From Lachnoclostridium sp. UBA1308 (GTDB lineage: Bacteria; Bacillota; Clostridia; Lachnospirales; Lachnospiraceae): DNA of 64,000 nt. The stretch is taken from assembly GCA_002307215.1 (NCBI GenBank), contig DBTU01000055.1, positions 12,358 through 76,357 of the forward strand, written 5' to 3'. The translations under genes were made by a program, and so were the position numbers. Under the pieces are notes generated by a model that was not told where the DNA came from, searched no databases, and saw only the letters and a list, made by a program, of their open reading frames with translations. Of the stretch, positions 53,498 to 61,866 are shown piece after piece (the stretch's first letter is position 1; the number at the start of each line of letters is the position of its first letter).

Positions 53498-53932
53498 TCA
53501 GTGCGGGATATCCGCCGTACAGCTCGGACATTTTGTTGCCTTGTTATTGATATCTGTAAAGCAAAAAGGACATGGCTTTGTGGTCACCGGTGCTATCGGT
53601 TCAGGCTTCTTTAGTTTATTAATCCATTTTACAACGATAAAAACGACAAACGCCATAATTAGGAAATTTATGACTCCCGATATGAACAACCCATAGCTTA
53701 TGACCGGAGCTCCTGCCTTTGTCGCAGCATCCAGTGAAGCATACTTTCCTCCGTCAAGAGCAATAAACCAGTTTGTAAAATCAACCCTACTGGTTATGAT
53801 ACTTAACAGCGGCATAATCACATCGCTAACCAATGAGCTCACCAGCGTACTGAAGGCCCCTCCGATAATGATACCGACAGCCAAATCGATCATATTACCC
53901 TTTAATGCGAATTGTTTAAACTCCTTTAGCAT
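53498..53932 (-). CDS. mscL: Large-conductance mechanosensitive channel with C-terminal zinc ribbon
   Basis: 144 residues. The start MLKEFKQFALKGNMIDLAVG, then VGIIIGGAFSTLVSSLVSDV and FISGVINFLIMAFVVFIVVK, are typical of MscL, a homopentameric channel that opens under membrane tension. The normal C-terminal helical bundle is replaced or shortened; KPCPFCFTDINNKATKCPSC forms a CxxC...CxxC zinc ribbon at the end. Similar zinc ribbons occur on some Gram-positive membrane proteins. The start has GGAGG upstream. Confidence 0.93.
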   Translation of the reverse strand: MLKEFKQFALKGNMIDLAVGIIIGGAFSTLVSSLVSDVIMPLLSIITSRVDFTNWFIALDGGKYASLDAATKAGAPVISYGLFISGVINFLIMAFVVFIVVKWINKLKKPEPIAPVTTKPCPFCFTDINNKATKCPSCTADIPH

Positions 53933-54028
53933 AGTTCCTCCTTGAATTTATTATTGGTACAACTCATCAACCCAATCATGTAAGTATTTTTAAAGTCTTC
54001 CCAACACTTATATAGGAATATGCATCCT

Positions 54029-54398
54029 CTATGTATTGGTATTATGGTCCAGATAGGTTTTTATTATGCTTAATACCTCCATCGTACAGTCCACAATATT
54101 GTTACATTTGTAGTTATTGTCAGTAGAAAAAAATCCATAATATCCCCAGGGATCTTTCGTCTGGGTTCCATAATTCCGGAAGCCGTCTGAATTTCTCTGA
54201 CTTATAAGCCACTCCATCGTTTCCTCCGGATATTCTTTCGTACCCAGGAACTGATTGATATACTTTATTGTATGAAACCAACGTCTTGTCTACTTCGTAA
54301 CAAATATTCCCGGAAGTTTATCAAGTGACTTGTCCCAGGATATTCGCACCAGTCGAACATTTTTTTGCAAATGATTAAAATAATTCTTTTGTCAGCAT
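54029..54398 (-). pseudogene. Decayed gene of unknown function
   Basis: A start ATG at 54398 has GGAGG upstream and opens MLTKELF, then hits a stop through a one-base shift in a T-run near 54376-54382. In the shifted frame it continues FNHLQKNVRLVRISWDKSLD and KLPGIFVTK to a TAG. It resumes with TRRWFHTIKYINQFLGTKEY, then the 62-codon stretch MEWLISQRNSDGFRNYGTQT ending at 54029. Joined, about 124 residues form one protein-like sequence. The family was not recognised. Confidence 0.7.
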
Positions 54399-54510
54399 TC
54401 TCTACCTCCAAGAAATATTAGATAGTCATATTTTACCACCCGTTTAGGCTATAGCGCAAGAATAATGCAAGAATATGTTACTCACGGTTTGAATACAATA
54501 TATGGTTCTT

Positions 54511-55068
54511 TCACTCCTCCGAAATATGCTTTTCATAAACTGCACAGTCATAGAAGGTTCCGTCTCGTCGCAGTCCTACATGATATTCATATTTTGCAAA
54601 ATGCATTCCTGCCTTCTGCATGACCCTTCCTGAGGCGACATTTTGTGTATCGTGCTTTGCCTGTATTTGCTGATAACCCACGTCATTGAACAAATAATGC
54701 AGCACCGCCAGGAGAGCCTCCGTCATAATACCGCGGCTCCAGTAGGCCTTACCGATACAGTAGCCGACCTCACAGGACATGGACGAATCGTTAGATATCT
54801 CGACACTGATCGAGCCGATTGCTATATTTCTGACCTGTAAGGTAATTGCCCATACATAAGAATTACCAACCTCATATTGATTGACCCATTGAATAATTCT
54901 GCTTCGTGAGGCTTCTACATCCTTATGAGGACCCCATAACAGATATTTGCATACCTCGGGATCCTTCGCCCAATTATCAAACATATCCTCTGCATCCTCT
55001 TTACAAAATCTTCGCAGTAATAAGCGCACCGTTTCAATTGACTGTGTCCCTTTATGTTGTATCAGCAT
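54511..55068 (-). CDS. GNAT family acetyltransferase (RimJ/RimL type)
   Basis: 185 residues. The start ETVRLLLRRFCKEDAEDMFD matches ribosomal-protein N-acetyltransferase-like enzymes. The GNAT core follows with IGSISVEISNDSSMSCEVGY, then CIGKAYWSRGIMTEALLAVL, whose Arg-Gly replaces the usual Gly-x-Gly acetyl-CoA loop, and NVASGRVMQKAGM. The acceptor is unknown. It lies between a decayed gene and a gene remnant. Confidence 0.9.
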   Translation of the reverse strand: MLIQHKGTQSIETVRLLLRRFCKEDAEDMFDNWAKDPEVCKYLLWGPHKDVEASRSRIIQWVNQYEVGNSYVWAITLQVRNIAIGSISVEISNDSSMSCEVGYCIGKAYWSRGIMTEALLAVLHYLFNDVGYQQIQAKHDTQNVASGRVMQKAGMHFAKYEYHVGLRRDGTFYDCAVYEKHISEE

Positions 55069-55082
55069 CTACTCACCCTCCT

Positions 55083-55220
55083 GAAAAATGCTTATACAAG
55101 GACAACACGATTTATTCCTATAGATATGAAACAGCCAATCCTAATTACGGACTTATGATTTATAATTGGTGGGTGCATCCCAATGCGTACTCTGTTCGAT
55201 ATGCGGAGCGGTTTTATTAA
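55083..55220 (+). pseudogene. C-terminal gene remnant
   Basis: On the plus strand a frame reads YKDNTIYSYRYETANPNYGL, then MIYNWWVHPNAYSVRYAERF and Y before TAA. The composition is protein-like and rich in aromatic residues. Upstream, the frame runs into the antisense of the acetyltransferase gene, so only the end of an old gene seems preserved. The family is not recognised. Confidence 0.4.
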
Positions 55221-55251
55221 ATAGGCCGCAATTCCTCGCTAAATAAAAATC

Positions 55252-55292
55252 GGCAGGAGGTTATCATGGTTTTACCACCTTAACCGCCTGCC
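55252..55292 (-). terminator. Terminator of pheT
   Basis: A 12-bp stem GGCAGGAGGTTA/TAACCGCCTGCC with one mismatch has a 17-nt loop and, on the minus strand, is followed by GATTTTTATTT. It lies 84 bp after the pheT stop. Confidence 0.88.
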
Positions 55293-55375
55293 ATATTACT
55301 TTTATCCATCAAATATTATTTATTGTATCTCAAATATTATTCAATGCATCTCTAATATTTCTATTGTACCTCTTA

Positions 55376-57760
55376 TTACTTTCTGATTTCAAGACCTTCC
55401 GTACCCAAGATTGTCAGCAGTTCATCCACTATTGTCTGTATTTCCTGACCCTCCAGAGTTTTTTCCATTGATCCGAATTCCAAACGGACAGTTACACTCT
55501 TCTTACCGGGGAGCAACTTTTCATCCTCGAATACATCAATCAAACGAAAGCTTTGTAGATACGGCGACTTATATTCCCCGATTAATCTAACGATAGCTTC
55601 ATAACGCAGTGTTTTATCGGCAATCAGACTTATATCGTAGGAGACTCCCGGATACCTGGAAACCTCGGTATAGTGTAGTCCTTCTGCCACTGCCTTTTCA
55701 AGATTTTCAATATCAATCTCTGCAAATGCAACATTCAGTTTCTTGTCAATCTTATTCCTTACTCTGGAACAAAGAACAGAAAAATATCCAATCTCCTCAC
55801 CCTTAAGAATAACAGCTGCACTATTAACCGGATGCACATAATTATATTTCGACAGTTCTTCTTTTTCTTGAAATGTGGGAGCTGTATTCTTTATTGCGGC
55901 TACCAGCTGTTCAATAATTTCTTTACATCTATAATATACTTCCTTTTCTGTGAGCTTCTTACTTGCTATGATAAAACCAAGACGTTTACGCTCATCACAG
56001 AGTCCATCCGGTCTTAAGCCGTTAGCAACACGTCCGATTTCATACATTCCCATTTCCGGATAATTATCCACATTCCTTGCCACAAAGCCTAAAAGGCTTG
56101 GAATTATCGTGGAACGAATTGTATCATTTTCGGCTGTCACTGAATTAATAATACGGACATTCGGGTCGGTGAGGAGACCAAGCTCCTTATTCGTCTTACT
56201 TTCATACCAGATATAACTGTGAACCTCGTTCATTGCATAACGCTCGGTTAATATCTGCTTCATACGGTATTCATTATCTCTTTCCACACTATGGCGTACC
56301 GGAGTTAAAAAGCTCTTGGTAGAACCGATATCAAAATTATCATAGCCGTATATTCTGGTAATCTCTTCAATAATATCAGCCTTAATCGTAACATCCTTGG
56401 TCGCTCTCCAACTGGGAACCACCAGACGGAAGAAATCTTTGTTACGCGTAACCGCGAAGCCGAGTGCTGTCAATGTCTTCTCAATCTGATCGGAAGAAAT
56501 GTCAATACCCGTATATTTGTCTACATATGCTTTATCAAATTCTATGTTGATTGTATCATAATGCTTGACATAACAGTCCGTCAGGGAGGAGGTTATCTTC
56601 ACACCCGGATCGATATCCGTCAGAATTTTTACGAAACGCTCAATAGCCGGAACCGTAAGCTCCGGATCAATTGTTTTCTCATATCTTGCACTCGCATCGG
56701 TCCGAAGTCCCAGACGTGTACTGGATTTGCGGACGGATACAGCGTCAAAATTCGCAGATTCAAGCAATACACAGTCGGTATTGTCCGTAATCTCGGAAAG
56801 CTCTCCTCCCATGATTCCGGCGATAGCAACCGGTTCTTTCTCATCACAGATCAGCAAGGTATCATTATCAATACTTCGCATTGTGCCATCAAGTGTCTTA
56901 AATTCCACCTGTTCCGAATAAGTCTTTACGCGGATTTTACTCACCTTCGCGTTATCAAAAGCATGCATCGGTTGGCCAAGCTCCATCATCAGGTAATTTG
57001 TAAGATCGGCAAGTAGATTGATTGGTCTCATGCCGCAGTAGGTCAGACGAATCTTCATATTAATCGGAGATTTCTTCGCATTAATATTACCGATCGTAAT
57101 GCAGCTATAACGATACGTCTTATCAATATTATCAATCTTTACATCCACCGAAGGCAGCTCCTTATAGATGCTGGTATTAACCACCTCAAGCGGAATCAAC
57201 GGTCTCTCCGTCAGTACTGCGATTTCTCTTGCAATTCCATAATGCCCCCAAAGGTCAGGGCGATTGGTTAAGGATTTATTATCCACCTCAAATACGGTAT
57301 CCTCTATATTCATAAAGGACTTGATATCAGTACCAAGCGGATACGTATCATCAAGCATCATAAGCCCGGAATGATCGTCACTGACGCCCAGTTCCTTCTC
57401 AGAACAGCACATACCATGGCTGATTTCTCCTGCAATTTTTGCCTCCTTAATCTCAAGATCTCCAACCTGCCCGCCAAGCTTTGCAAAAGGAACAATCGCT
57501 CCGACAAATACATTAGGTGCTCCGCAGACACAGTCCACTACTTCGGACCCGATATCAACCTTCACCAAATGAAGCTTCTTAGAATTTGGATGGTCCTTTA
57601 TTTCAATAATCTTACCTACAACAACATCCTTAATATTCTTACCGTACTCATAGATATCTTCTACCTCTGCGGTAGATAACGTAAATCTTCCGATTAATTC
57701 TTTTAAATTAACCCCGGACAGATCCGTGAATTCTGAAATCCAATTCATTGATATGAACAT
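55376..57760 (-). CDS. pheT: Phenylalanyl-tRNA synthetase beta subunit
   Basis: 794 residues, full length. N-terminal EMAP-like tRNA-binding domain with VVVGKIIEIKDHPNSKKLHL. The B3/B4 editing region includes NRPDLWGHYGIAREIA and GQPMHAFDNAKV. The B5 domain covers about residues 410-480. The synthetase-like core has TIIPSLLGFVARNVDNYPEM. The C-terminal FDX-ACB anticodon-binding domain has SRYPGVSYDISLIADKTLRY. It forms the alpha2-beta2 enzyme with PheS and is in the same T-box-controlled operon. GGAGG lies 9 nt before the ATG. Confidence 0.97.
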   Translation of the reverse strand: MFISMNWISEFTDLSGVNLKELIGRFTLSTAEVEDIYEYGKNIKDVVVGKIIEIKDHPNSKKLHLVKVDIGSEVVDCVCGAPNVFVGAIVPFAKLGGQVGDLEIKEAKIAGEISHGMCCSEKELGVSDDHSGLMMLDDTYPLGTDIKSFMNIEDTVFEVDNKSLTNRPDLWGHYGIAREIAVLTERPLIPLEVVNTSIYKELPSVDVKIDNIDKTYRYSCITIGNINAKKSPINMKIRLTYCGMRPINLLADLTNYLMMELGQPMHAFDNAKVSKIRVKTYSEQVEFKTLDGTMRSIDNDTLLICDEKEPVAIAGIMGGELSEITDNTDCVLLESANFDAVSVRKSSTRLGLRTDASARYEKTIDPELTVPAIERFVKILTDIDPGVKITSSLTDCYVKHYDTINIEFDKAYVDKYTGIDISSDQIEKTLTALGFAVTRNKDFFRLVVPSWRATKDVTIKADIIEEITRIYGYDNFDIGSTKSFLTPVRHSVERDNEYRMKQILTERYAMNEVHSYIWYESKTNKELGLLTDPNVRIINSVTAENDTIRSTIIPSLLGFVARNVDNYPEMGMYEIGRVANGLRPDGLCDERKRLGFIIASKKLTEKEVYYRCKEIIEQLVAAIKNTAPTFQEKEELSKYNYVHPVNSAAVILKGEEIGYFSVLCSRVRNKIDKKLNVAFAEIDIENLEKAVAEGLHYTEVSRYPGVSYDISLIADKTLRYEAIVRLIGEYKSPYLQSFRLIDVFEDEKLLPGKKSVTVRLEFGSMEKTLEGQEIQTIVDELLTILGTEGLEIRK

Positions 57761-57805
57761 GTTCTATATCCTCCATTCATGGTTCGCATGCTTTTACAAG
57801 ACTAT

Positions 57806-58846
57806 TTATACCGTAAATTGCTTTAACTGCTTTAAGCTGCCACTGTTAAATAACCGTATATCTTTAATGTTAAATTTCATCATCGCAAGTCTGGTAAGAC
57901 CAAGGCCAAACGCAAAGCCGGTATACTTATCCGGATCAATTCCACCCAGACGCAGTACATTCGGATGAATCATACCGCAAGGTAAAAGCTCGAGCCAACC
58001 TGAATTCTTGCAGGTCGGACAGCCGACACCACCACAGATTGAACAGTTGATATCAAGCTCAAAGCCCGGCTCCACGAACGGGAAGAAGCCCGGTCGTAAG
58101 CGTACCTTAACATCTCTTTGAAAAACTTCGGTTAAGAGTACCTTCATGAAGTAAATCAGGTTAGAAATCGATATGTCATCACCAATCATCATTCCTTCCA
58201 GTTGAAAGAAGGTATTCTCATGACAGGCATCAATATTCTCATTACGAAAGCATCTTCCAGGGAATAAAACCTTGAGCGGCTCGCCCGTCTTGGGAGCTCC
58301 GTACTTTTTCATAATTGCATTCTGTGCTGCAGAGGTATGGGTCTTAAGGAGCTGACCGTTATCCAAATAATACGTATCTGTCATATCTCTTGCCGGATGG
58401 TTTTTCGGGATATTTACACCCTCGAAGTTATTAAATTCAGTTTGGATTTCAAGGCCGTCTTCCACAATAAAGCCCATTGTCTTAAAGATATCCTCGATCT
58501 GCTTCTGAACAATTGTAATCGGGTGCATTGCACCAACCGGTTTATCAGACGGAATCGAATAGTCAAAGCGTTCCGCATTCTCTAACTCCTTCTGATATTC
58601 TCTTTCTTCCAGGACTTTTTGATAATCCACAATTGCCTTCTCGATCTCATTCTTCAGCATATTCACCTGCATACCGGCAGTCTTTTTTGCTTCGGCATCG
58701 AGGTTATGGAGATCCTTGAGTGCTTCTGTCACAAGCCCTTTTTTCCCAAGGAAGGCCACTCTGATTCGTTCCAGTTCATCCTTCATTTCGGCCAAATTCA
58801 GTTCTTCCTTAAATTGTACCTTAATTCTTTCCAGATTTTCTAACAT
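57806..58846 (-). CDS. pheS: Phenylalanyl-tRNA synthetase alpha subunit
   Basis: 346 residues. An N-terminal coiled coil (residues 1-90) is followed by the class II catalytic core: HPITIVQKQIEDIFKTMGF, VLFPGRCFRNENIDACHENT with motif 2, and FFQLEGMMI. Motif 3 is FAFGLGLTRLAMMKFNIKD. The CSICGGVGCPTCKNSGWLEL stretch carries the usual Cys positions. The ribosome-binding site AAAGGAGGC is the last of a tandem series of similar sites upstream. Confidence 0.97.
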   Translation of the reverse strand: MLENLERIKVQFKEELNLAEMKDELERIRVAFLGKKGLVTEALKDLHNLDAEAKKTAGMQVNMLKNEIEKAIVDYQKVLEEREYQKELENAERFDYSIPSDKPVGAMHPITIVQKQIEDIFKTMGFIVEDGLEIQTEFNNFEGVNIPKNHPARDMTDTYYLDNGQLLKTHTSAAQNAIMKKYGAPKTGEPLKVLFPGRCFRNENIDACHENTFFQLEGMMIGDDISISNLIYFMKVLLTEVFQRDVKVRLRPGFFPFVEPGFELDINCSICGGVGCPTCKNSGWLELLPCGMIHPNVLRLGGIDPDKYTGFAFGLGLTRLAMMKFNIKDIRLFNSGSLKQLKQFTV

Positions 58847-58851
58847 AACAA

Positions 58852-59041
58852 GCCTCCTTTAAAATTTAAAAATTTGATTTGTTTTGATTAGGAGGCTTTG
58901 CCTCCTTTAAAATTTAAAAATTTGATTTGTTTTGATTAGGAGGCTTTGCCTCCTGAAAAATTTAAAAATTTGATTTGTTTTGATTAGGAGGCTTTGCCTC
59001 CTTTAAAATTTAATTTGTTTTGATTAGGAGGCTTTGCCTCC
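58852..59041 (-). repeat. Tandem 48/48/40-bp repeats duplicating the pheS ribosome-binding region
   Basis: The palindrome GGAGGCAAAGCCTCC occurs four times, at 58891, 58939, 58987 and 59027, each followed by the same AT-rich spacer. A fifth partial unit gives the real pheS Shine-Dalgarno. The array lies between the T-box terminator and pheS. Confidence 0.93.
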
Positions 59042-59052
59042 TGAAAAAACGC

Positions 59053-59297
59053 ATAAAAAGAACTTCCGTCTCCAAAGGGACGAAAGCTCGTGGTACCACC
59101 CAAATTCAAGCCATAAACAAAAGGCTTCTCAACAGTTATAACGGAACTGACCCGGCCAGACTTTCGAAAGGCAACTCCGGTGCCGAACTTCGCAATATAT
59201 CCGAACCCTAAACTTGCTCTCAGCCGGTGACAAGTTCTCTCTGGAGGGAAAATATATGCTACTGAATTCACCTTCAATGTTGTTATCATTTCCCCTA
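59053..59297 (-). promoter_or_regulatory. T-box leader of pheST
   Basis: On the minus strand the T-box sequence AATTTGGGTGGTACCACGAG lies at about 59089-59108, followed by CTTTCGTC...GACGGAAG (59063-59086) and CTTTTT, the terminator. Upstream is an AGAGAG-type stem I segment near 59235-59243. A UUC that could be the Phe specifier lies near 59204-59206. It would sense uncharged tRNA-Phe. Confidence 0.9.
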
Positions 59298-59326
59298 TAA
59301 TAATCGACTCTTTTCCGATTGTCAAT
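59298..59326 (-). promoter_or_regulatory. Sigma-A promoter of pheST
   Basis: TTGACA (59321-59326) and TATTAT (59298-59303) with a 17-bp spacer on the minus strand, directly upstream of the T-box. Confidence 0.85.
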
Positions 59327-59365
59327 ACAATGATTCAAAATACAGCTCTGAAAAGTGTAGGATTC

Positions 59366-59407
59366 AAAATACAGCTCTGAAAAGTTTACCTTTCAGAGCT
59401 GTATTTT
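59366..59407. repeat. Perfect 17-bp inverted repeat with a nearby half copy
   Basis: AAAATACAGCTCTGAAA pairs with TTTCAGAGCTGTATTTT across an 8-nt loop. A direct copy of the left arm lies at about 59333-59355. It sits between the divergent pheST promoter and the gene at 59480. Confidence 0.85.
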
Positions 59408-59479
59408 ACCATATAGTCTTTCCCTTTATGAACTTCTATGTTAGAATATGTTGAACTATGAGTTTAAAGGAGCGATAAA

Positions 59480-60265
59480 ATGCAACAGAAAATAATCTTT
59501 TTTGATATAGACGGAACAATACTAAGTCATAGGAATTATACTATTTCGGATAGTACCCGGGACTCAATAAGACAGGCTAAGGCAAACGGTCACCTGGTGT
59601 ATATCAATACAGGAAGAACTATTGCAGAAATTGATGATGAGATTAAGGAGATTGGTTTTGACGGATATGTCTGTGGATGCGGAACATATATCTCCTACCA
59701 TTCCTCCGTATTACTACATACAACCTTGGACGATTCTATCCGTCAGGCGATCATACAAGATATTCAAGAGTACCAGCTAGATGCGGTACTTGAAGGCAGT
59801 AATGCAATTTATTTCGACAGTCAAGTCACGAATGAAAAAATAATTTTCATCAAAGATATGTATCAAAAGAAGCTATTTTCTGTACTTAACTGGGATGCCT
59901 CTGATGTCAGCTTTGATAAATTCTGTATCTGGTCGTCATCACAGAAAGCAGCCAATTCCTTTCATGAAAAATATGAGGATAGGTTTGATTTTATATTCCG
60001 CAATGGGCATCTCATGGAGGTCGTACCCAAGGGGTATTCCAAAGCCACCGGTATTGAATTTCTTCTTAAGCATCTTAACATCTCCCATGAAAATGCATAC
60101 GCTCTTGGCGACAGTGCAAACGATTTCACTATGCTGAAATATGTAAAGCACAGTATTGGTATGGGCAATTCAGAAGAACTTATCCGTAATATGGTTTCCT
60201 ATCTTACAAAGGATGTTGATGATGGCGGTGTTGAACATGCATTAAGGCATTTTCAAATGATATAA
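59480..60265 (+). CDS. Cof-type HAD hydrolase
   Basis: 261 residues. Motif 1 FFDIDGTILSHRNYTISDS, motif 2 VYINTGRTIAEI, motif 3 Lys in PKGYSKATGIEFLL and motif 4 YALGDSANDFTMLKYVKHSI are all present. A C2-type cap lies between motifs 2 and 3. Family members dephosphorylate sugar phosphates, flavin mononucleotide or pyridoxal phosphate. The substrate is not predictable. AAAGGAG lies 7 nt before the ATG. Confidence 0.93.
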   Translation: MQQKIIFFDIDGTILSHRNYTISDSTRDSIRQAKANGHLVYINTGRTIAEIDDEIKEIGFDGYVCGCGTYISYHSSVLLHTTLDDSIRQAIIQDIQEYQLDAVLEGSNAIYFDSQVTNEKIIFIKDMYQKKLFSVLNWDASDVSFDKFCIWSSSQKAANSFHEKYEDRFDFIFRNGHLMEVVPKGYSKATGIEFLLKHLNISHENAYALGDSANDFTMLKYVKHSIGMGNSEELIRNMVSYLTKDVDDGGVEHALRHFQMI

Positions 60266-60292
60266 ATACCCTGTATGTCCAATCCGCATGCC

Positions 60293-60321
60293 TTGCAATG
60301 CATTATAAAATATGATAAAAT
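60293..60321 (+). promoter_or_regulatory. Sigma-A type promoter
   Basis: TTGCAA (60293-60298) and TAAAAT (60316-60321) with a 17-bp spacer, 49 bp before the start of the FAD-dependent dehydrogenase gene. Confidence 0.65.
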
Positions 60322-60369
60322 GAGCGAGGTTAACGTAGCGGTTACAATTACAATGAAGGAGTGTTGTCC

Positions 60370-61770
60370 ATGCAAAATTACGACGTTATCATCATAGGAG
60401 CCGGCCCGTCCGGAATTTTTTGTGCCTATGAGTTGATTAAAGAGAATAAAGACCTTAAAATATTAATGGTTGAAAAGGGCAGACCTATCGAAAAGAGAAT
60501 GTGCCCGAAACGAACAACAAAACATTGTATCGGTTGTAGTCCTTGTTCCATTACTACGGGCTTTGCAGGTGCCGGTGCATTTTCCGACGGCAAGCTCTCT
60601 TTATCTCCCGATGTCGGCGGAACCCTGCCTGATATATTAGGTTATGACAAGGCTGTGGAGTTAATCAAGGAATCCGATGATATTTATCTTAAATTTGGTG
60701 CTGATACCGATGTATATGGTTTAGATAAGGTAGAAGAGATCCGTGAAATCAGGAGACGTTCCATTACTGCCAACTTAAAGCTGATTGAATGCCCAATCCG
60801 TCATCTCGGTACGGAAGAGGGCTATAAAATATATACCCGCCTACAGGAACATCTACTCGCTTCCGGAATAGAAATGCTCTTCAATACAATGGTTCAGGAT
60901 ATCATTATTGAAGATAAGAAGGCAAAAGGCATTATAACCTCTAAAGGAGAAACCTTCAATGCCAGAGAAATTGTATCCGCTATTGGACGCGAAGGCTCCG
61001 ACTGGTTTAGCGGGATCTGTAAGGAGCATGGCCTTGACACAAAGGTCGGGACGGTTGATATCGGTGTCCGAGTGGAAGTTCGTGATGAGGTTATGGAGTT
61101 TCTAAACAAAAATCTATACGAAGCGAAACTGGTATATTACACGCCTACCTTTGATGATAAAGTACGTACCTTCTGTACCAATCCTTCCGGTGAAGTGGCC
61201 ACCGAATATTATGAGAACAACCTTGCCGTAGTAAACGGACATGCTTATAAATCCAAAGAATACAAGACCCATAACACCAATTTTGCAATCCTTGTATCTA
61301 AGAACTTTACCAAACCCTTTAAGACACCGATCGAGTACGGCAAGCATATCGCACAGCTTAGTAACATGCTCTGTGGTGGCCGAATCATTGTTCAGACCTT
61401 CGGTGATTTCCAGAGAGGCAGAAGGACAACGGAGGAGCGTCTTTGCAGAAACAATCTGATTCCTACGTTAAAGGATGCTATTCCCGGCGATTTATCCCTG
61501 GTCTTCCCCCACCGGATTATGGTAGACATCAAGGAAATGCTACTTGCTCTTGATAAGGTTACTCCCGGTATAGCTTCCGATGAGACATTGCTCTATGGTG
61601 TCGAGGTTAAATTTTATTCAAATAAGGTAGTTGTCAACACTGACTTTGAGACGAGCATTGAAGGCCTTCGCGCAATCGGTGACGGAGCCGGAATAACAAG
61701 AGGCCTGCAACAGGCATCAGCCAACGGTATCAGTGTGGCAAGAAGTATTCTTACTAAGATCAACAAATAA
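60370..61770 (+). CDS. FAD-dependent dehydrogenase (COG2509-like)
   Basis: 466 residues from the ATG at 60370, with AAGGAG 8 nt upstream; a GTG three codons earlier is possible. The N-terminal dinucleotide fold is YDVIIIGAGPSGIFCAYELI. A Cys-rich segment MCPKRTTKHCIGCSPC follows, then GAGAFSDGKLSLSPDVGG. The C-terminal FAD segment is GLRAIGDGAGITRGLQQASA. It resembles uncharacterised flavoproteins common in Clostridia. The Cys cluster may bind a metal or an iron-sulfur centre, which is not proven. Confidence 0.9.
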   Translation: MQNYDVIIIGAGPSGIFCAYELIKENKDLKILMVEKGRPIEKRMCPKRTTKHCIGCSPCSITTGFAGAGAFSDGKLSLSPDVGGTLPDILGYDKAVELIKESDDIYLKFGADTDVYGLDKVEEIREIRRRSITANLKLIECPIRHLGTEEGYKIYTRLQEHLLASGIEMLFNTMVQDIIIEDKKAKGIITSKGETFNAREIVSAIGREGSDWFSGICKEHGLDTKVGTVDIGVRVEVRDEVMEFLNKNLYEAKLVYYTPTFDDKVRTFCTNPSGEVATEYYENNLAVVNGHAYKSKEYKTHNTNFAILVSKNFTKPFKTPIEYGKHIAQLSNMLCGGRIIVQTFGDFQRGRRTTEERLCRNNLIPTLKDAIPGDLSLVFPHRIMVDIKEMLLALDKVTPGIASDETLLYGVEVKFYSNKVVVNTDFETSIEGLRAIGDGAGITRGLQQASANGISVARSILTKINK

Positions 61771-61775
61771 AAAAT

Positions 61776-61857
61776 CGGGCAATACATGGTGAGTTATTGT
61801 GACTATTAAGTCACTCCGGTTTTTTCGAACCGATGCACACAAAATATGTATTGCCCG
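61776..61857. terminator. Nested-hairpin terminator between convergent genes
   Basis: A perfect 12-bp outer stem CGGGCAATACAT/ATGTATTGCCCG encloses two hairpins: GTGAC-(6)-GTCAC at 61799-61814 and CGGTT-(6)-AACCG at 61817-61832. It starts 5 bp after the dehydrogenase stop and 9 bp before the stop of the converging gene. Confidence 0.7.
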
Positions 61858-61866
61858 TTTGTAATA

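Noticed and set aside
58852..59041. CRISPR-like palindromic repeats before pheS
   Set aside because: The spacers are the same sequence in each unit, and the units include the pheS ribosome-binding site.
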